In this document: positions 39,725 to 48,778 of the stretch, piece by piece
How the letters are laid out: each line of letters begins with the position of its first letter
Position numbering within the stretch: the stretch's first letter is position 1
NCBI RefSeq assembly: GCF_002000245.1
Contig: NZ_MTCM01000003.1
Span: 1 to 64,000, forward strand
DNA: 64,000 nucleotides
Direction: 5' to 3'
Origin: Sphingobacterium sp. CZ-UAM
GTDB lineage: Bacteria; Bacteroidota; Bacteroidia; Sphingobacteriales; Sphingobacteriaceae
Program-made: the position numbers and the translations under genes
The notes under the pieces: generated by a model
The model's input: the letters and a program-made list of their open reading frames with translations, nothing else
What the model was told of the DNA's origin: nothing
Database searches by the model: none

Positions 39725-40240
39725 ATGAGAGTACTAATTTTAACGATTCTGACCTTAATCGGTCAGCTTACCTTCGCACAGGAAGACAAAAGTAAACGTC
39801 CAAGTCCTCCGGCCAATACGAAAGTAACGACCACCGACGGTGTGACAATTGACATCAACTATAGCCGTCCTTCATTGAAAGGTCGCAAGCTCGGCGTCGA
39901 TATCGCCCCCATTGGAAAAGTCTGGCGTACGGGCGCCAATGAAGCCACCACGATCGAGTTCAACAAAGATGTACTCGTAGAGGGTAAAAAGCTAGCAGCA
40001 GGGAAATACGGTCTTTACAGCATCCCCGGAGAGCATGAGACAACCTTGATGTTCAGCAAAGTGTGGAACCAATGGGGTACAAAATATGATGCTAAAGATG
40101 ATGCTCTGCGCGTTTCTGTTAGCAATAGTACCAGCAGCAATATGCAGGAACAGTTCAAGATAAACGCGACCGCAGATGGGAATATTTCCCTGGAATGGGG
40201 AGAATATGCCGTCCCTTTTAAAGTCAAGGCAAGCAACTAG
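39725..40240 (+). CDS. DUF2911 secreted protein
   Basis: The 171-residue product has a signal peptide (1-18, LTFAQ) and the DUF2911 pattern: PSPPANTKVTTTDGVTIDINYSRPSLKGRKL, the GKVWRTGANEATTIEFNKDV segment and KLAAGKYGLYSIPGE. Function of the family is unknown. It is monocistronic and faces the SSS symporter tail to tail across a long hairpin. Confidence 0.9.
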   Translation: MRVLILTILTLIGQLTFAQEDKSKRPSPPANTKVTTTDGVTIDINYSRPSLKGRKLGVDIAPIGKVWRTGANEATTIEFNKDVLVEGKKLAAGKYGLYSIPGEHETTLMFSKVWNQWGTKYDAKDDALRVSVSNSTSSNMQEQFKINATADGNISLEWGEYAVPFKVKASN

Positions 40241-40260
40241 CGGATCCCATAAGTCCGTTT

Positions 40261-40309
40261 TATAACAATAGGCTACCGGTCAAAGTACGACGGGTAGCCT
40301 ATTGTTATA
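40261..40309. terminator. 17-bp hairpin between converging genes
   Basis: TATAACAATAGGCTACC pairs perfectly with GGTAGCCTATTGTTATA, with inner GTC/GAC. Without long T runs, it probably serves as a two-way transcript end or barrier. Confidence 0.7.
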
Positions 40310-40351
40310 GGATCGGAAAGCTTTTATATGGTCAAAAAGCAATTCGTATGC

Positions 40352-42265
40352 TTAGTCAATAATCGTCTTTTCAGTAACGGTCTTATCTGTTTTATTCAAG
40401 CCGTACTTTACCATAAAGGCGTTATACTCCTCCTCATCACGGTTCATTTTATCGTACCAGTTCTTTTTTAGGATTAGCGTCGTAATACCCAATACAAGGA
40501 TTGTTGTAAGTAAACCCTGCCCTTGTTTGATCACAATATACATCGGCACCAAGGTTAGACAACATTGCCATAAGATACCCACCGCTACATTCACCATATC
40601 CCGTTTGAAATGATTATTCTTCTTGAGATCAGGATATTTTGCGAGCGCTTTTTGATGAATAGGCCTCCAGAATCCCCAAGGACGTACACGCACATAAAAA
40701 TCGACTAACACGTCCTCTTCGGTAGGCTGGGATAGCCATGTACCGGCAAAACAGCCCAATAGGGATAAGGCAAACAAAACAGGAAAGAAATACAGCGGCA
40801 GTGTATCCGGAAAAATTTGCGGTAATAGGATTGCTCCAAATATCCCGGTCAACATTCCCCAGAAAAATCCGGCGCCGTTAAAACGCCACCAATGCCATTT
40901 CAATACATTTGCTGCGATATAACCACCATAAAGAGCGGAGACAATCCATTGCAAAACCGAATTTATATTCTGCACATACAAACCTATAACCGTGCTGCAG
41001 ACGACCACTGCAATCGATACAATATAACTTAGACGGATCTGCTTTTTGGGAGAGGCAGACCGGTACATAAGCTTCAACAGCACATCGTTTACTAGATAGG
41101 CCTGTGCAGCATTCACCGTTGATGCAAATGAAGACATAAATGCCGCCAATAGACCTGCCAACAATAATCCAGTCAGCCCAACTTTGCCGAAGCGGCTGAT
41201 TGCTTTGGGCAAGATGATCTCAAAATCCATCTGATTGCCCATCTGCGCAAATTCATCCCTAAAAAACACAAGTGCTAGCACTGTGAAACCCATGATCATC
41301 AGATAACGCGGAATAAGTAGGATCACCGACACCGAACCACTCATCAAAGCCGCCTCTCTCGGAGATCTACAGGCCAATATCTTCTGCATATCATAGTTGG
41401 CCGCCGGTCCTGCCATGCTCATAAATATACCCTTAAACAGCATCATCATGACAAATACGGTAAAAAGATTATACTGATCATTGGCGATCCGGTCCATGAT
41501 GGAAGGAAGTAAAGTACTCCAGTCCAGATCCAATTGCCAACCAAAGAAGGGCGAATCCCAACCTTCTGGCGTATTAGCCGCCAATAGCTCGGGACTAACC
41601 TGCTGCATGGCAATCACAGCAATGGCAATCCCCGAAATAATCATAATGCCAAACTTGACTATATCCGCCCAGACAATACTATGCATTCCCCCAAGCATGA
41701 CGTAAAAAGTCGTGATTGCGGTAAAGAAAATGCCGTACAATTGAGGCGCCATTGCAGGGTCAATCGTCAAGGGAATAAAGCGGGATACCTGCTCCCATGG
41801 AAAAAAAACCTCCATGAATTTCCCTATACCAATAAAACCATAACATAAAAACCCGAGTACCGCAACAATAGCGTATAGAATCACAATGGTGTACGCCCCG
41901 TCTGCACCCCGACCATGACCAAAACGCGTACGGATCCACGCTGCTCCGGTCAGAACATTGGAACGTCGAAGCCAGACAGATAAATAGACCATCAAAAAGA
42001 TCTGATTGAAAACAGGCCATAACCAGGGAATCCACATACTTTTTAAGCCATATACAAAAGCAAGATAGACCATCCACATGGTCCCCGAAATGTCGAACAT
42101 ACCTGACGCATCAGAAATACCGAGCATATAATAAGGCAGGGTCTTCCCGCCTAAAAAATAGGAATCGAGATTCTTAGCGGCTCGTTTTTTGAGGATCAAA
42201 CCGATTACAATCATCGCTATTAAATAACTAACGATGATAACTATATCTATTACGGAAATTTCCAT
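40352..42265 (-). CDS. sodium:solute symporter (SSS family)
   Basis: About 637 residues with many membrane helices, the SSS features SYLIAMIVIGLILKKRAAKNLDSYFLGGKTLP near the start and SSFASTVNAAQAYLVNDVL in the middle. I chose ATG 42265 (MEISVIDIVII) over an upstream start. It is the last gene of the minus-strand locus with GH130. In B. fragilis-type mannan operons a symporter lies with the GH130 phosphorylase, so uptake of a mannosyl disaccharide is a reasonable inference. Confidence 0.88.
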   Translation of the reverse strand: MEISVIDIVIIVSYLIAMIVIGLILKKRAAKNLDSYFLGGKTLPYYMLGISDASGMFDISGTMWMVYLAFVYGLKSMWIPWLWPVFNQIFLMVYLSVWLRRSNVLTGAAWIRTRFGHGRGADGAYTIVILYAIVAVLGFLCYGFIGIGKFMEVFFPWEQVSRFIPLTIDPAMAPQLYGIFFTAITTFYVMLGGMHSIVWADIVKFGIMIISGIAIAVIAMQQVSPELLAANTPEGWDSPFFGWQLDLDWSTLLPSIMDRIANDQYNLFTVFVMMMLFKGIFMSMAGPAANYDMQKILACRSPREAALMSGSVSVILLIPRYLMIMGFTVLALVFFRDEFAQMGNQMDFEIILPKAISRFGKVGLTGLLLAGLLAAFMSSFASTVNAAQAYLVNDVLLKLMYRSASPKKQIRLSYIVSIAVVVCSTVIGLYVQNINSVLQWIVSALYGGYIAANVLKWHWWRFNGAGFFWGMLTGIFGAILLPQIFPDTLPLYFFPVLFALSLLGCFAGTWLSQPTEEDVLVDFYVRVRPWGFWRPIHQKALAKYPDLKKNNHFKRDMVNVAVGILWQCCLTLVPMYIVIKQGQGLLTTILVLGITTLILKKNWYDKMNRDEEEYNAFMVKYGLNKTDKTVTEKTIID

Positions 42266-42307
42266 GAATATTCTTTTCGTGGTCATCCGCAATCTACAAT
42301 TATATTT

Positions 42308-43213
42308 CTATTTCTCCAATTGATCAATGACGACCGACACCGGGTAATGATCGGATATCCCTTCAAGTGCTGCGCCATTATGAACTTCTACCTGTTGCAC
42401 ATGCGGGGCTAAAGCTTCAGATAACAAAATATAATCCAAACGTTCGGAAACAGCAGGCAGTCGGGCGTCTCCCCATTTCCAATTATAGAGCGTGGCTGTA
42501 GGGAAGCTAGCCCGTTTGGACTCAGGAAACACAGCGCGTCCGATACAATCATCAAAACCTGCAGCCATAAAAGTTGACAATACACGATAATCAAATCTAC
42601 TACCGTTCATATTGCCATATTGTGGATGCTCCTGATCCCATTTTCTTAGATTCGCCTTCAATGCAGACTTCGGCTCCAACCAGCTGGCATCCAACGGAGA
42701 ATAAGCGTTCAGGTCTCCCATAATGATACAGTTGTCCAAACGGTTAGTCTTTATATATTCTACAATTTGTCTTGCCTCTCCCAGTCGATATTTCCAGGAA
42801 AAGGGACTTAAATGGGTCACAATAAGATCTAAGTTTTTGATCTTTACATGTAGCATGCCATGCCAGAAGCTATCCACCTGCGCTTTAATCAGCGTAATTG
42901 GATAACGCGAGGAGATACCGACGGGGTAACCTTTCTCTTTTAATAAAACCGTATAGGGATGGCCATATGTTTTGGCCAATTGTGCGAGATCTGTTTGCTT
43001 AAAATCGACCAGTTCCTGCAATGCAACAATATCAGGCTGCTCTTTTCGAATCCAATCACTAAATTTATCTTTACGGTCCTGCTGCTTCTCAAAGCCATTC
43101 CAGATATTATAGGAGATAATTTTTAAGGTCTCCGATTCTTGAGCCCGCACCGAAAACGCCAAGCTGAAAAGACTGATCAAAGCGAGAATTTTAGCACAAA
43201 CATTCTTTAACAT
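42308..43213 (-). CDS. secreted endonuclease/exonuclease/phosphatase family protein
   Basis: The 301-residue product has a signal peptide (about 1-25, SVRAQ) and all EEP motifs: IISYNIWNG, ALQELVDF, MGDLNAYS and ISDHYPVSV, giving the catalytic Asn, Glu, Asp/Asn and Asp-His. Substrates in this family range from DNA to phospholipids and sugar phosphates. I chose ATG 43213 because a normal signal begins there; the frame extends 72 bases further. It lies between GH130 and the symporter, so a glycan-linked phosphoester is possible but unproved. Confidence 0.85.
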   Translation of the reverse strand: MLKNVCAKILALISLFSLAFSVRAQESETLKIISYNIWNGFEKQQDRKDKFSDWIRKEQPDIVALQELVDFKQTDLAQLAKTYGHPYTVLLKEKGYPVGISSRYPITLIKAQVDSFWHGMLHVKIKNLDLIVTHLSPFSWKYRLGEARQIVEYIKTNRLDNCIIMGDLNAYSPLDASWLEPKSALKANLRKWDQEHPQYGNMNGSRFDYRVLSTFMAAGFDDCIGRAVFPESKRASFPTATLYNWKWGDARLPAVSERLDYILLSEALAPHVQQVEVHNGAALEGISDHYPVSVVIDQLEK

Positions 43214-43358
43214 AGCATTGTTTTTTTCATTGCACATTTTGTTATCATATATTTCATCTCCCTTTGCATAACCTGTGCTAAGCACACTATTTTAGGCATA
43301 CAATTTACGATCATTTACTATAACTCGGGTACACTTTGTATTTCTTGTTGGTCGAGTG

Positions 43359-44570
43359 CTATTGTGAAAGCCGTCCGACCTCCCCCCGACTTTTATTATT
43401 TATATACCGCATATTATCATCAATTAGATTAACCACTTTACGCAGTGATTCTGCTGAACGGAGTCCATCTGCCGGTGTATTCAGGCAATAATCCAATAAT
43501 TTCGCTATAGAAGAAACCGCAACATGTGTCCGCGTATCGCTAGACGCATAATAAATGTACACCGTTCCATCCGGATCCATGATCCAGCCATTGGAAAAAA
43601 GCACATTGGATACATCGCCCACCCTTTCCTCTCCTTCTGGCGCCATGAGATAGCCCGCAGGTTCCGCGATTAATTCACTTGGATCCGCTAGGCTCGTGAG
43701 ATAAAGATATAACACATAGCGTAAACCCGCTGCAGTCCCCCTGACACCATGTGCAAGATGCAACCAACCTTTTTCCGTCTTTAGTGGTGCCGGTCCCTCC
43801 CCATTTTTAAGTTCCTTGATGGTATGATAAAAACGTTTATTAATAATCTTTTCCTCCCGGATAACAGCTTTAGTGATATCCTCCACTAGCGCCCATCCGA
43901 TGCCGCCACCACTTTTTGCCAAAATAAAATCGTCCTGCGGGCGTGTATAGAATGCATATTTGCCCTGCACAAACTCAGGGTGAAGTACCACATTCCGTTG
44001 TTGGCTAGTTGCTTTTAAATTAGGCAGGCGCTCCCATTGTATCAGATCTTTGGACCGGATGATCCCCGCGGAAGCTACCGCACTGGAGAGATCTCCCGGG
44101 GCAGCATCTGAGGCACGACGTTCACTGCAGAAAATCCCATAAACCCAACCATCTTCATGTGTTGTAAGCCGCAGATCGTAGACATTGGTTTCATCAGCTT
44201 CCGAATCTGGAAGTAAGACAGGATGATCCCAAAAACGAAAATGGTCAATACCATTGTCACTTTCGGCAATTGCAAAAAAAGATTTTCGGTCTACCCCCTC
44301 CACACGAACGAATAGCAGATACTTTCCTTTCCAATACAAAGCTCCGGCATTCATCGTCGAATTGAAGGCAATCCGCTCCAAAAAATGAGGATTTGTCAAA
44401 GGGTTGAAATCGTAGCGCCAGGTCAGCGGAATATGTTCTTTGGTGACGACAGGATTAAAATAACGCGTAACGATTTTACCGGCACTGGATAATCCAACAT
44501 TTGTTTTTTCGATTAATAAACGCTGTGTTTCAATAATGTAAGCTTGCTGGCATTTAAAGGATTCGGACAT
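43359..44570 (-). CDS. GH130 4-O-beta-D-mannosyl-D-glucose phosphorylase
   Basis: Cytoplasmic phosphorylase that splits beta-mannosyl-1,4-glucose with phosphate to mannose 1-phosphate and glucose. The 403-residue protein has [44 protein letters not shown] with the likely catalytic Asp132, and [24 protein letters not shown], close to the GH130_1 enzyme of Bacteroides fragilis. I took ATG 44570; a TTG six codons earlier is open. It implies the locus uses mannan- or glucomannan-derived oligosaccharides. No epimerase or mannanase is in the window. Confidence 0.9.
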   Translation of the reverse strand: MSESFKCQQAYIIETQRLLIEKTNVGLSSAGKIVTRYFNPVVTKEHIPLTWRYDFNPLTNPHFLERIAFNSTMNAGALYWKGKYLLFVRVEGVDRKSFFAIAESDNGIDHFRFWDHPVLLPDSEADETNVYDLRLTTHEDGWVYGIFCSERRASDAAPGDLSSAVASAGIIRSKDLIQWERLPNLKATSQQRNVVLHPEFVQGKYAFYTRPQDDFILAKSGGGIGWALVEDITKAVIREEKIINKRFYHTIKELKNGEGPAPLKTEKGWLHLAHGVRGTAAGLRYVLYLYLTSLADPSELIAEPAGYLMAPEGEERVGDVSNVLFSNGWIMDPDGTVYIYYASSDTRTHVAVSSIAKLLDYCLNTPADGLRSAESLRKVVNLIDDNMRYINNKSRGEVGRLSQ

Positions 44571-44599
44571 AAAATTACGTAAGTTCAAAAAATAGTTTA

Positions 44600-46420
44600 T
44601 TATAGATTCGCTGGATAAAGTGGAATACGTGTCACCCGGTGAAAAGCAGTGCCGCTACTAGTTGCTATTTCAAGTTCAAACAGCACTTCTTTTGTTTTTG
44701 GATCAATTTCCATCACACGGCCTCCGGTCCCTATGCTCGTTTTCACACCCATACCAGGGAAAAATAGCACATTGCCCGTTTGCGACAGGTATTGAACCCC
44801 TGATAAAGCCTGAGAAAATGCACTTCCTCCCCTTTCTTTTCCATATGACCAAAGCTGTTGGACTGTTTTTTTGGTCCTATCAATTTTATATTCTACAACA
44901 CGGCTATAATTGTTTGCACCTGATCCAAAATTGGGTATCCAGCTTCGATTATAACCATTATCGAAGACCAGGATACGATCTTCGGAAAGCGCTACTGGCG
45001 TATGCGGTCCCCAAGGCCAATCAAATCCTGCGCTGCTTGCATCACCATTGATGACAGCCGGATCAGTAATCGCTGTACCATCTTCGGCGACGGGTTTCAA
45101 CAACAACGACTGGTAATTGGCTCCCCAGAATTTATGCGGTGAAATCATCCATTGGGCTTGGCCAGCGCGGTTAAAACGTACAATTCCCTGATAACGTAAT
45201 GTCGCCAATAGGTCATCACCTATTTCGGCAATGGAATTGTTGTGTGCCCAGTTATTTGCTGTCTGAGAAAATGCAGGCGGTGTAATACCATCAGGTTTTA
45301 CGTAACGGGCAGTATCCAGCTGTTTGGCCAGGTCCCACTCATTGACCAAGGCCCCTGTTTGGGGATTCAGTTCAATGATAAAGTCATTGATACGAGGCTC
45401 ACCATTAACCAGACGTGCGGCTGTTTTTGTGACTGTTATTAAAAAATTGCCGTTGGCAGCCTCTGTAATTTCGTGATGAAATCCGAATCCCAGTTTAGCG
45501 AGATCCCATTCCCGCTTGAGATTACCGAACATATCAATTTCCACTACCCTTTGCTGCGCCTGATCACCTGCAATGAATGTTCCATTTTTGGTTCGTTTAA
45601 GACCAATAGAATAAGAGAGACGTTTCAAATCAGGCGATGATTTAAACTGTAGAAGCCAGCGCAATTCCCCTTCTTGATCAACCATATAAGGAAGAGAAAC
45701 ATCCGCTTCGCTTCTTCCGGGATAATGCACCAGATTGACTCCCGGCTCCATTTTACCAGTTTGGGCTTTTACTATTTTCCATCTTGGAAAGTCCTGTACA
45801 TTCAATGCTGCAGTCTGGATATGTAGGGTCGTTTTCCCTCTTTCATTGCCTTCCCGATCGGTAAAAATCAGATCGACAACGTTATTATAATCGGCATACA
45901 AACCCAATATGGGAATACGCTGACGTTGCGTTTCGCTTGTACAGAGATGGCTGATCGTACCTTGTTTACCTTGTTTACCGTGCACTATTACCTTCACACG
46001 ACCATATGTTGGTAATCCGACATCCACTGATGCCGCCAAGGGATTGTATCCCGAAGGATTGATTTTAATGTTCTCAACGATATAATCAAGCGATGTACCT
46101 TTCGTTGGAATTGCCAATTTGGAACCATCACTAAATGTAAGTTCAGTTCGCCAGCGGGCTAGTTCAGCGTCTATTTTTGAAATGTTCTGCAGTGGGACAT
46201 TTACACTTCCTTTTTCAAAATTGAAGATATACTCATCCGTTTTCTTTGTGACTTCTAGCAGCAATTCGCCCCCCTCTACCTTTGCATTCAAGGATTGTTT
46301 GGCAGGTAATTCTACTGGCGTTTCTCGATCTTTCTTACAAGAAACAAACAGCAACAGAAAGGTTGCTCCATATAAGAACAAATCTGCAAAAGTACTTCCT
46401 ATTTTTCTCGTTGCTATCAT
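44600..46420 (-). CDS. arylsulfate sulfotransferase (AssT-like) lipoprotein
   Basis: The 606-residue product has a lipobox (LLLFVSC, Cys28), an N-terminal beta domain (about 35-200) and a six-bladed propeller of the ASST type. Residues matching the E. coli AssT active site are present: FHHEI (His315/316), WAHNNSI (His393), TLRYQG (Arg409) and GPHTPVAL (His473, the sulfo-carrying His). It would transfer sulfate between phenols at the cell surface or periplasm, without PAPS. Its place 29 bases before GH130 in a SusCD locus is unusual; a true sulfatase is not seen. The substrate is unknown. Confidence 0.88.
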   Translation of the reverse strand: MIATRKIGSTFADLFLYGATFLLLFVSCKKDRETPVELPAKQSLNAKVEGGELLLEVTKKTDEYIFNFEKGSVNVPLQNISKIDAELARWRTELTFSDGSKLAIPTKGTSLDYIVENIKINPSGYNPLAASVDVGLPTYGRVKVIVHGKQGKQGTISHLCTSETQRQRIPILGLYADYNNVVDLIFTDREGNERGKTTLHIQTAALNVQDFPRWKIVKAQTGKMEPGVNLVHYPGRSEADVSLPYMVDQEGELRWLLQFKSSPDLKRLSYSIGLKRTKNGTFIAGDQAQQRVVEIDMFGNLKREWDLAKLGFGFHHEITEAANGNFLITVTKTAARLVNGEPRINDFIIELNPQTGALVNEWDLAKQLDTARYVKPDGITPPAFSQTANNWAHNNSIAEIGDDLLATLRYQGIVRFNRAGQAQWMISPHKFWGANYQSLLLKPVAEDGTAITDPAVINGDASSAGFDWPWGPHTPVALSEDRILVFDNGYNRSWIPNFGSGANNYSRVVEYKIDRTKKTVQQLWSYGKERGGSAFSQALSGVQYLSQTGNVLFFPGMGVKTSIGTGGRVMEIDPKTKEVLFELEIATSSGTAFHRVTRIPLYPANL

Positions 46421-46456
46421 ACATTTATTTTGTTAAAATGGCGCTTTTTCTAATAT

Positions 46457-46483
46457 TCCAGTAGCAGGAATTCTGCTACTGGA
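46457..46483 (-). promoter_or_regulatory. intercistronic hairpin before the AssT gene
   Basis: TCCAGTAGCAG pairs perfectly with CTGCTACTGGA around GAATT, 37 bases upstream of the AssT ATG. No U run on the minus strand, so an mRNA-stabilising or processing structure is more likely than a terminator. Confidence 0.55.
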
Positions 46484-46549
46484 TAAAAATTTAGGTTTAT
46501 GTGTGCAGTACTGTACTATCATTTACTGCTGTTTGAGGAATAAAATTGT

Positions 46550-47002
46550 TTAATTACCGCTTTTTATACTGCAAAAAATACCCAGCGGCTTGTCAGCTGA
46601 AAATTGAATACCATAAAAATCTGAATTGCCTGTTCTCTTTTCCCCCAATTGAGGAATCCAATATTCATATTCAAACATGCCCGCCCCATAAACTGAAATA
46701 CTATAGGTGCCCTCCGGAATATTTTCGTATAAAATATTAGACCAGGGTGCGGAAGGAAAACTCAAATTAATGACATCATTACCGCGCCACAACTGCACAC
46801 CTGCTGTTAAGGTGTACGCGGTATTATTGTTCAGGCGAAGCGTCGCACCAGCAACAATTTTAACGGTGCCTTGAGTGGCCAAGTTCTTTTCAACAGTTTG
46901 TTTACCTGGTTGCACATTTTTGTCCTTATCGGAAGTAGAGTTTGCATAGGCCGAGCTAACTGCTGCACAAATTAAAAGTGGAATTGATTTTAAAAAATTC
47001 AT
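46550..47002 (-). CDS. small secreted protein of the SusCD locus
   Basis: The 150-residue product has a signal peptide (about 1-21, SSAYANS) and then a beta-rich region (TVKIVAGATLRLNNNTAYTLTAGVQLW...IPEGTYSISVYGAG). I do not recognise the family. It follows SusD in the same direction, separated from it and from AssT by hairpins, so it is likely expressed with the locus at a different level. A surface glycan-binding role is only a guess. Confidence 0.7.
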   Translation of the reverse strand: MNFLKSIPLLICAAVSSAYANSTSDKDKNVQPGKQTVEKNLATQGTVKIVAGATLRLNNNTAYTLTAGVQLWRGNDVINLSFPSAPWSNILYENIPEGTYSISVYGAGMFEYEYWIPQLGEKRTGNSDFYGIQFSADKPLGIFCSIKSGN

Positions 47003-47064
47003 AATTTACTATTTTTAAAATTATAATTGAGTTTATCATTAAAATTTCTCACCAAGTAAATTGG

Positions 47065-47105
47065 ATAGCTTACAGCTTGTAACCATAAACAAAGCTGTAA
47101 GCTAT
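47065..47105 (-). promoter_or_regulatory. 14-bp hairpin after SusD
   Basis: ATAGCTTACAGCTT pairs perfectly with AAGCTGTAAGCTAT, loop of 13. On the minus strand it lies just after the susD stop and is not followed by a strong U run; it may set the high susCD to downstream mRNA ratio usual in such operons. Confidence 0.6.
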
Positions 47106-47112
47106 TCCTGAT

Positions 47113-48735
47113 TTATCTCCACAACGGATGCTGCTGAATTTTTGTGTTGGTATTTATCTCGCTCTCTGGCAAAGGCAAATAATAATGTTTTGGTTGAAAC
47201 TCTGCGGCACCCTGTTTTTTGTTATCTACAAAGATCTTTTTCATATCGGCATAGGCATACCAACGTTTTAGATCGAAAAACCGATGCCCCTCAAAGAAAA
47301 ATTCCAATTCATTTTGCCTGATTACCTCTTTCATCAATTCATCTGCATTGGCCCAAGTTTTATTTGCCAAACCTGCGCGATCGCGAACGCGTTTTAAACT
47401 AGCGGCAGCTCCAGCAGTATTTCCATTTCGAGCACAGGCCTCTGCATGCAACAACAATACCTCAGCAAAACGCAGCAAACGAAAGTTATTGTTTGTATTT
47501 GCAGCATCATACATGCTGTTACCCCCAGATACATTTCTAAAGAAATTGGTATATTTCTTAATCAGGAAACGTCCTTCCTTATTATCAATTTTCGGATATA
47601 CCAAGCCGGGATTTGCTGAAATCTTTGCCATGGATTCCGACCACAACTTATCAAAAGAAAGATTTCCGAACCAGGCTCCATCCGTAAGACCAGTTTCATA
47701 ATCCGAATATTTCCAGTAGAAACTGGTGTACATCCGCTTATCAAAGCGTGTGTCTGATCCTTTCGGGCGCTCTTCTGCTATAAAATCACGAACGACAGAA
47801 ATACCAGGTACCAATTTAAACCAGGCTCCCGTGCCAGCAGGTCCTGCAAAATTGGGGATAATAAAGCCCTGACGACTATTCGGGTTTTCTGATCCCCAGA
47901 TACCATCTGAACCATATTTACCGTCGTATACCAACTCCCAAACTGACTCCTTATTGAGCTTTGTGTTATCTTTGAAATTATCTTCAAAATTTTCAACTAG
48001 ATCATAGTTATATGGAGCAGTTAATAGCGCTTTCAACTCGGTTTCGGCTTCTCCATATTGTTTGGTATAAACCAATGCCTTTCCTAAAAAGGCAATCGCT
48101 GCCCCCTTCGTTACTCGACCTGCTTCTGCAGTGGGACGGGTCACCGGCAAGTTTTCCTTGGCAGCCTTAAAATCTAGAATCACTTGCTTCCATACGTCAG
48201 CCTCAGGGCTTGATGGCTTGTTTTCAGGGTCAACATCTGCCGGAACCAGTAATAGCGGTACATCCCCATAATTGGAGGCAAGCAAAAAGTAATAAACACC
48301 ACGCAAGAAAGTAGCCTCTGAAATCAATTGCTTTCTCTTTGTTTCATCCATCGCAACTTTACCAATATTATACAAAAGCACATTGGCTCGGTTAATTCCA
48401 TTGTACAAACTTCCGAAATCGCTTCCTCCAGTTCCTGGAGAATTTAGAAATGTAGCGTATTCCCAAGTAAACCTTTCCTCCCCTGCCAGAAACCAAACAT
48501 CATCCGCACGATTCATCGTCTGCCACCCTGTATAGGCCCCATAATATCCTTCCATCTGTCCTCGGATAGGGGAATAAACTGTCGCCATAGCCGCCTGTAC
48601 TTCGCTTTCATTCGACCAAAAAATCTCCGCTACTGGCTTATTGGGATTAATATGATTGAGAAAATCTTTACTACAGCTTCCCATTAATAAAAGAAGCGCA
48701 GCGGCCGCTGTATATTTTTTAATTGAAATCTTCAT
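47113..48735 (-). CDS. SusD/RagB-family glycan-binding lipoprotein
   Basis: Surface lipoprotein that caps a SusC channel. From ATG 48735 the protein is 540 residues with lipobox LLLMGSC (Cys20), an N-terminal SusD-like TPR part (INRANVLLYNIGKVAM, ATFLRGVYYFLLASNYGDVPLL) and the C-terminal RagB part ending ELEFFFEGHRFFDLKRWYAY...INTNTKIQQHPLW. An ATG three codons upstream (48744) is equally possible. It follows susC by 43 bases. Confidence 0.93.
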   Translation of the reverse strand: MKISIKKYTAAAALLLLMGSCSKDFLNHINPNKPVAEIFWSNESEVQAAMATVYSPIRGQMEGYYGAYTGWQTMNRADDVWFLAGEERFTWEYATFLNSPGTGGSDFGSLYNGINRANVLLYNIGKVAMDETKRKQLISEATFLRGVYYFLLASNYGDVPLLLVPADVDPENKPSSPEADVWKQVILDFKAAKENLPVTRPTAEAGRVTKGAAIAFLGKALVYTKQYGEAETELKALLTAPYNYDLVENFEDNFKDNTKLNKESVWELVYDGKYGSDGIWGSENPNSRQGFIIPNFAGPAGTGAWFKLVPGISVVRDFIAEERPKGSDTRFDKRMYTSFYWKYSDYETGLTDGAWFGNLSFDKLWSESMAKISANPGLVYPKIDNKEGRFLIKKYTNFFRNVSGGNSMYDAANTNNNFRLLRFAEVLLLHAEACARNGNTAGAAASLKRVRDRAGLANKTWANADELMKEVIRQNELEFFFEGHRFFDLKRWYAYADMKKIFVDNKKQGAAEFQPKHYYLPLPESEINTNTKIQQHPLWR

Positions 48736-48778
48736 TTTTGTCATTTTAAATTTTAATCGTAAAACTTCTGGCAATCCA

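Noticed and set aside
47348..47701. 117-codon plus-strand frame antisense to susD
   Set aside because: A shadow of the well-supported susD frame, with no features of its own.
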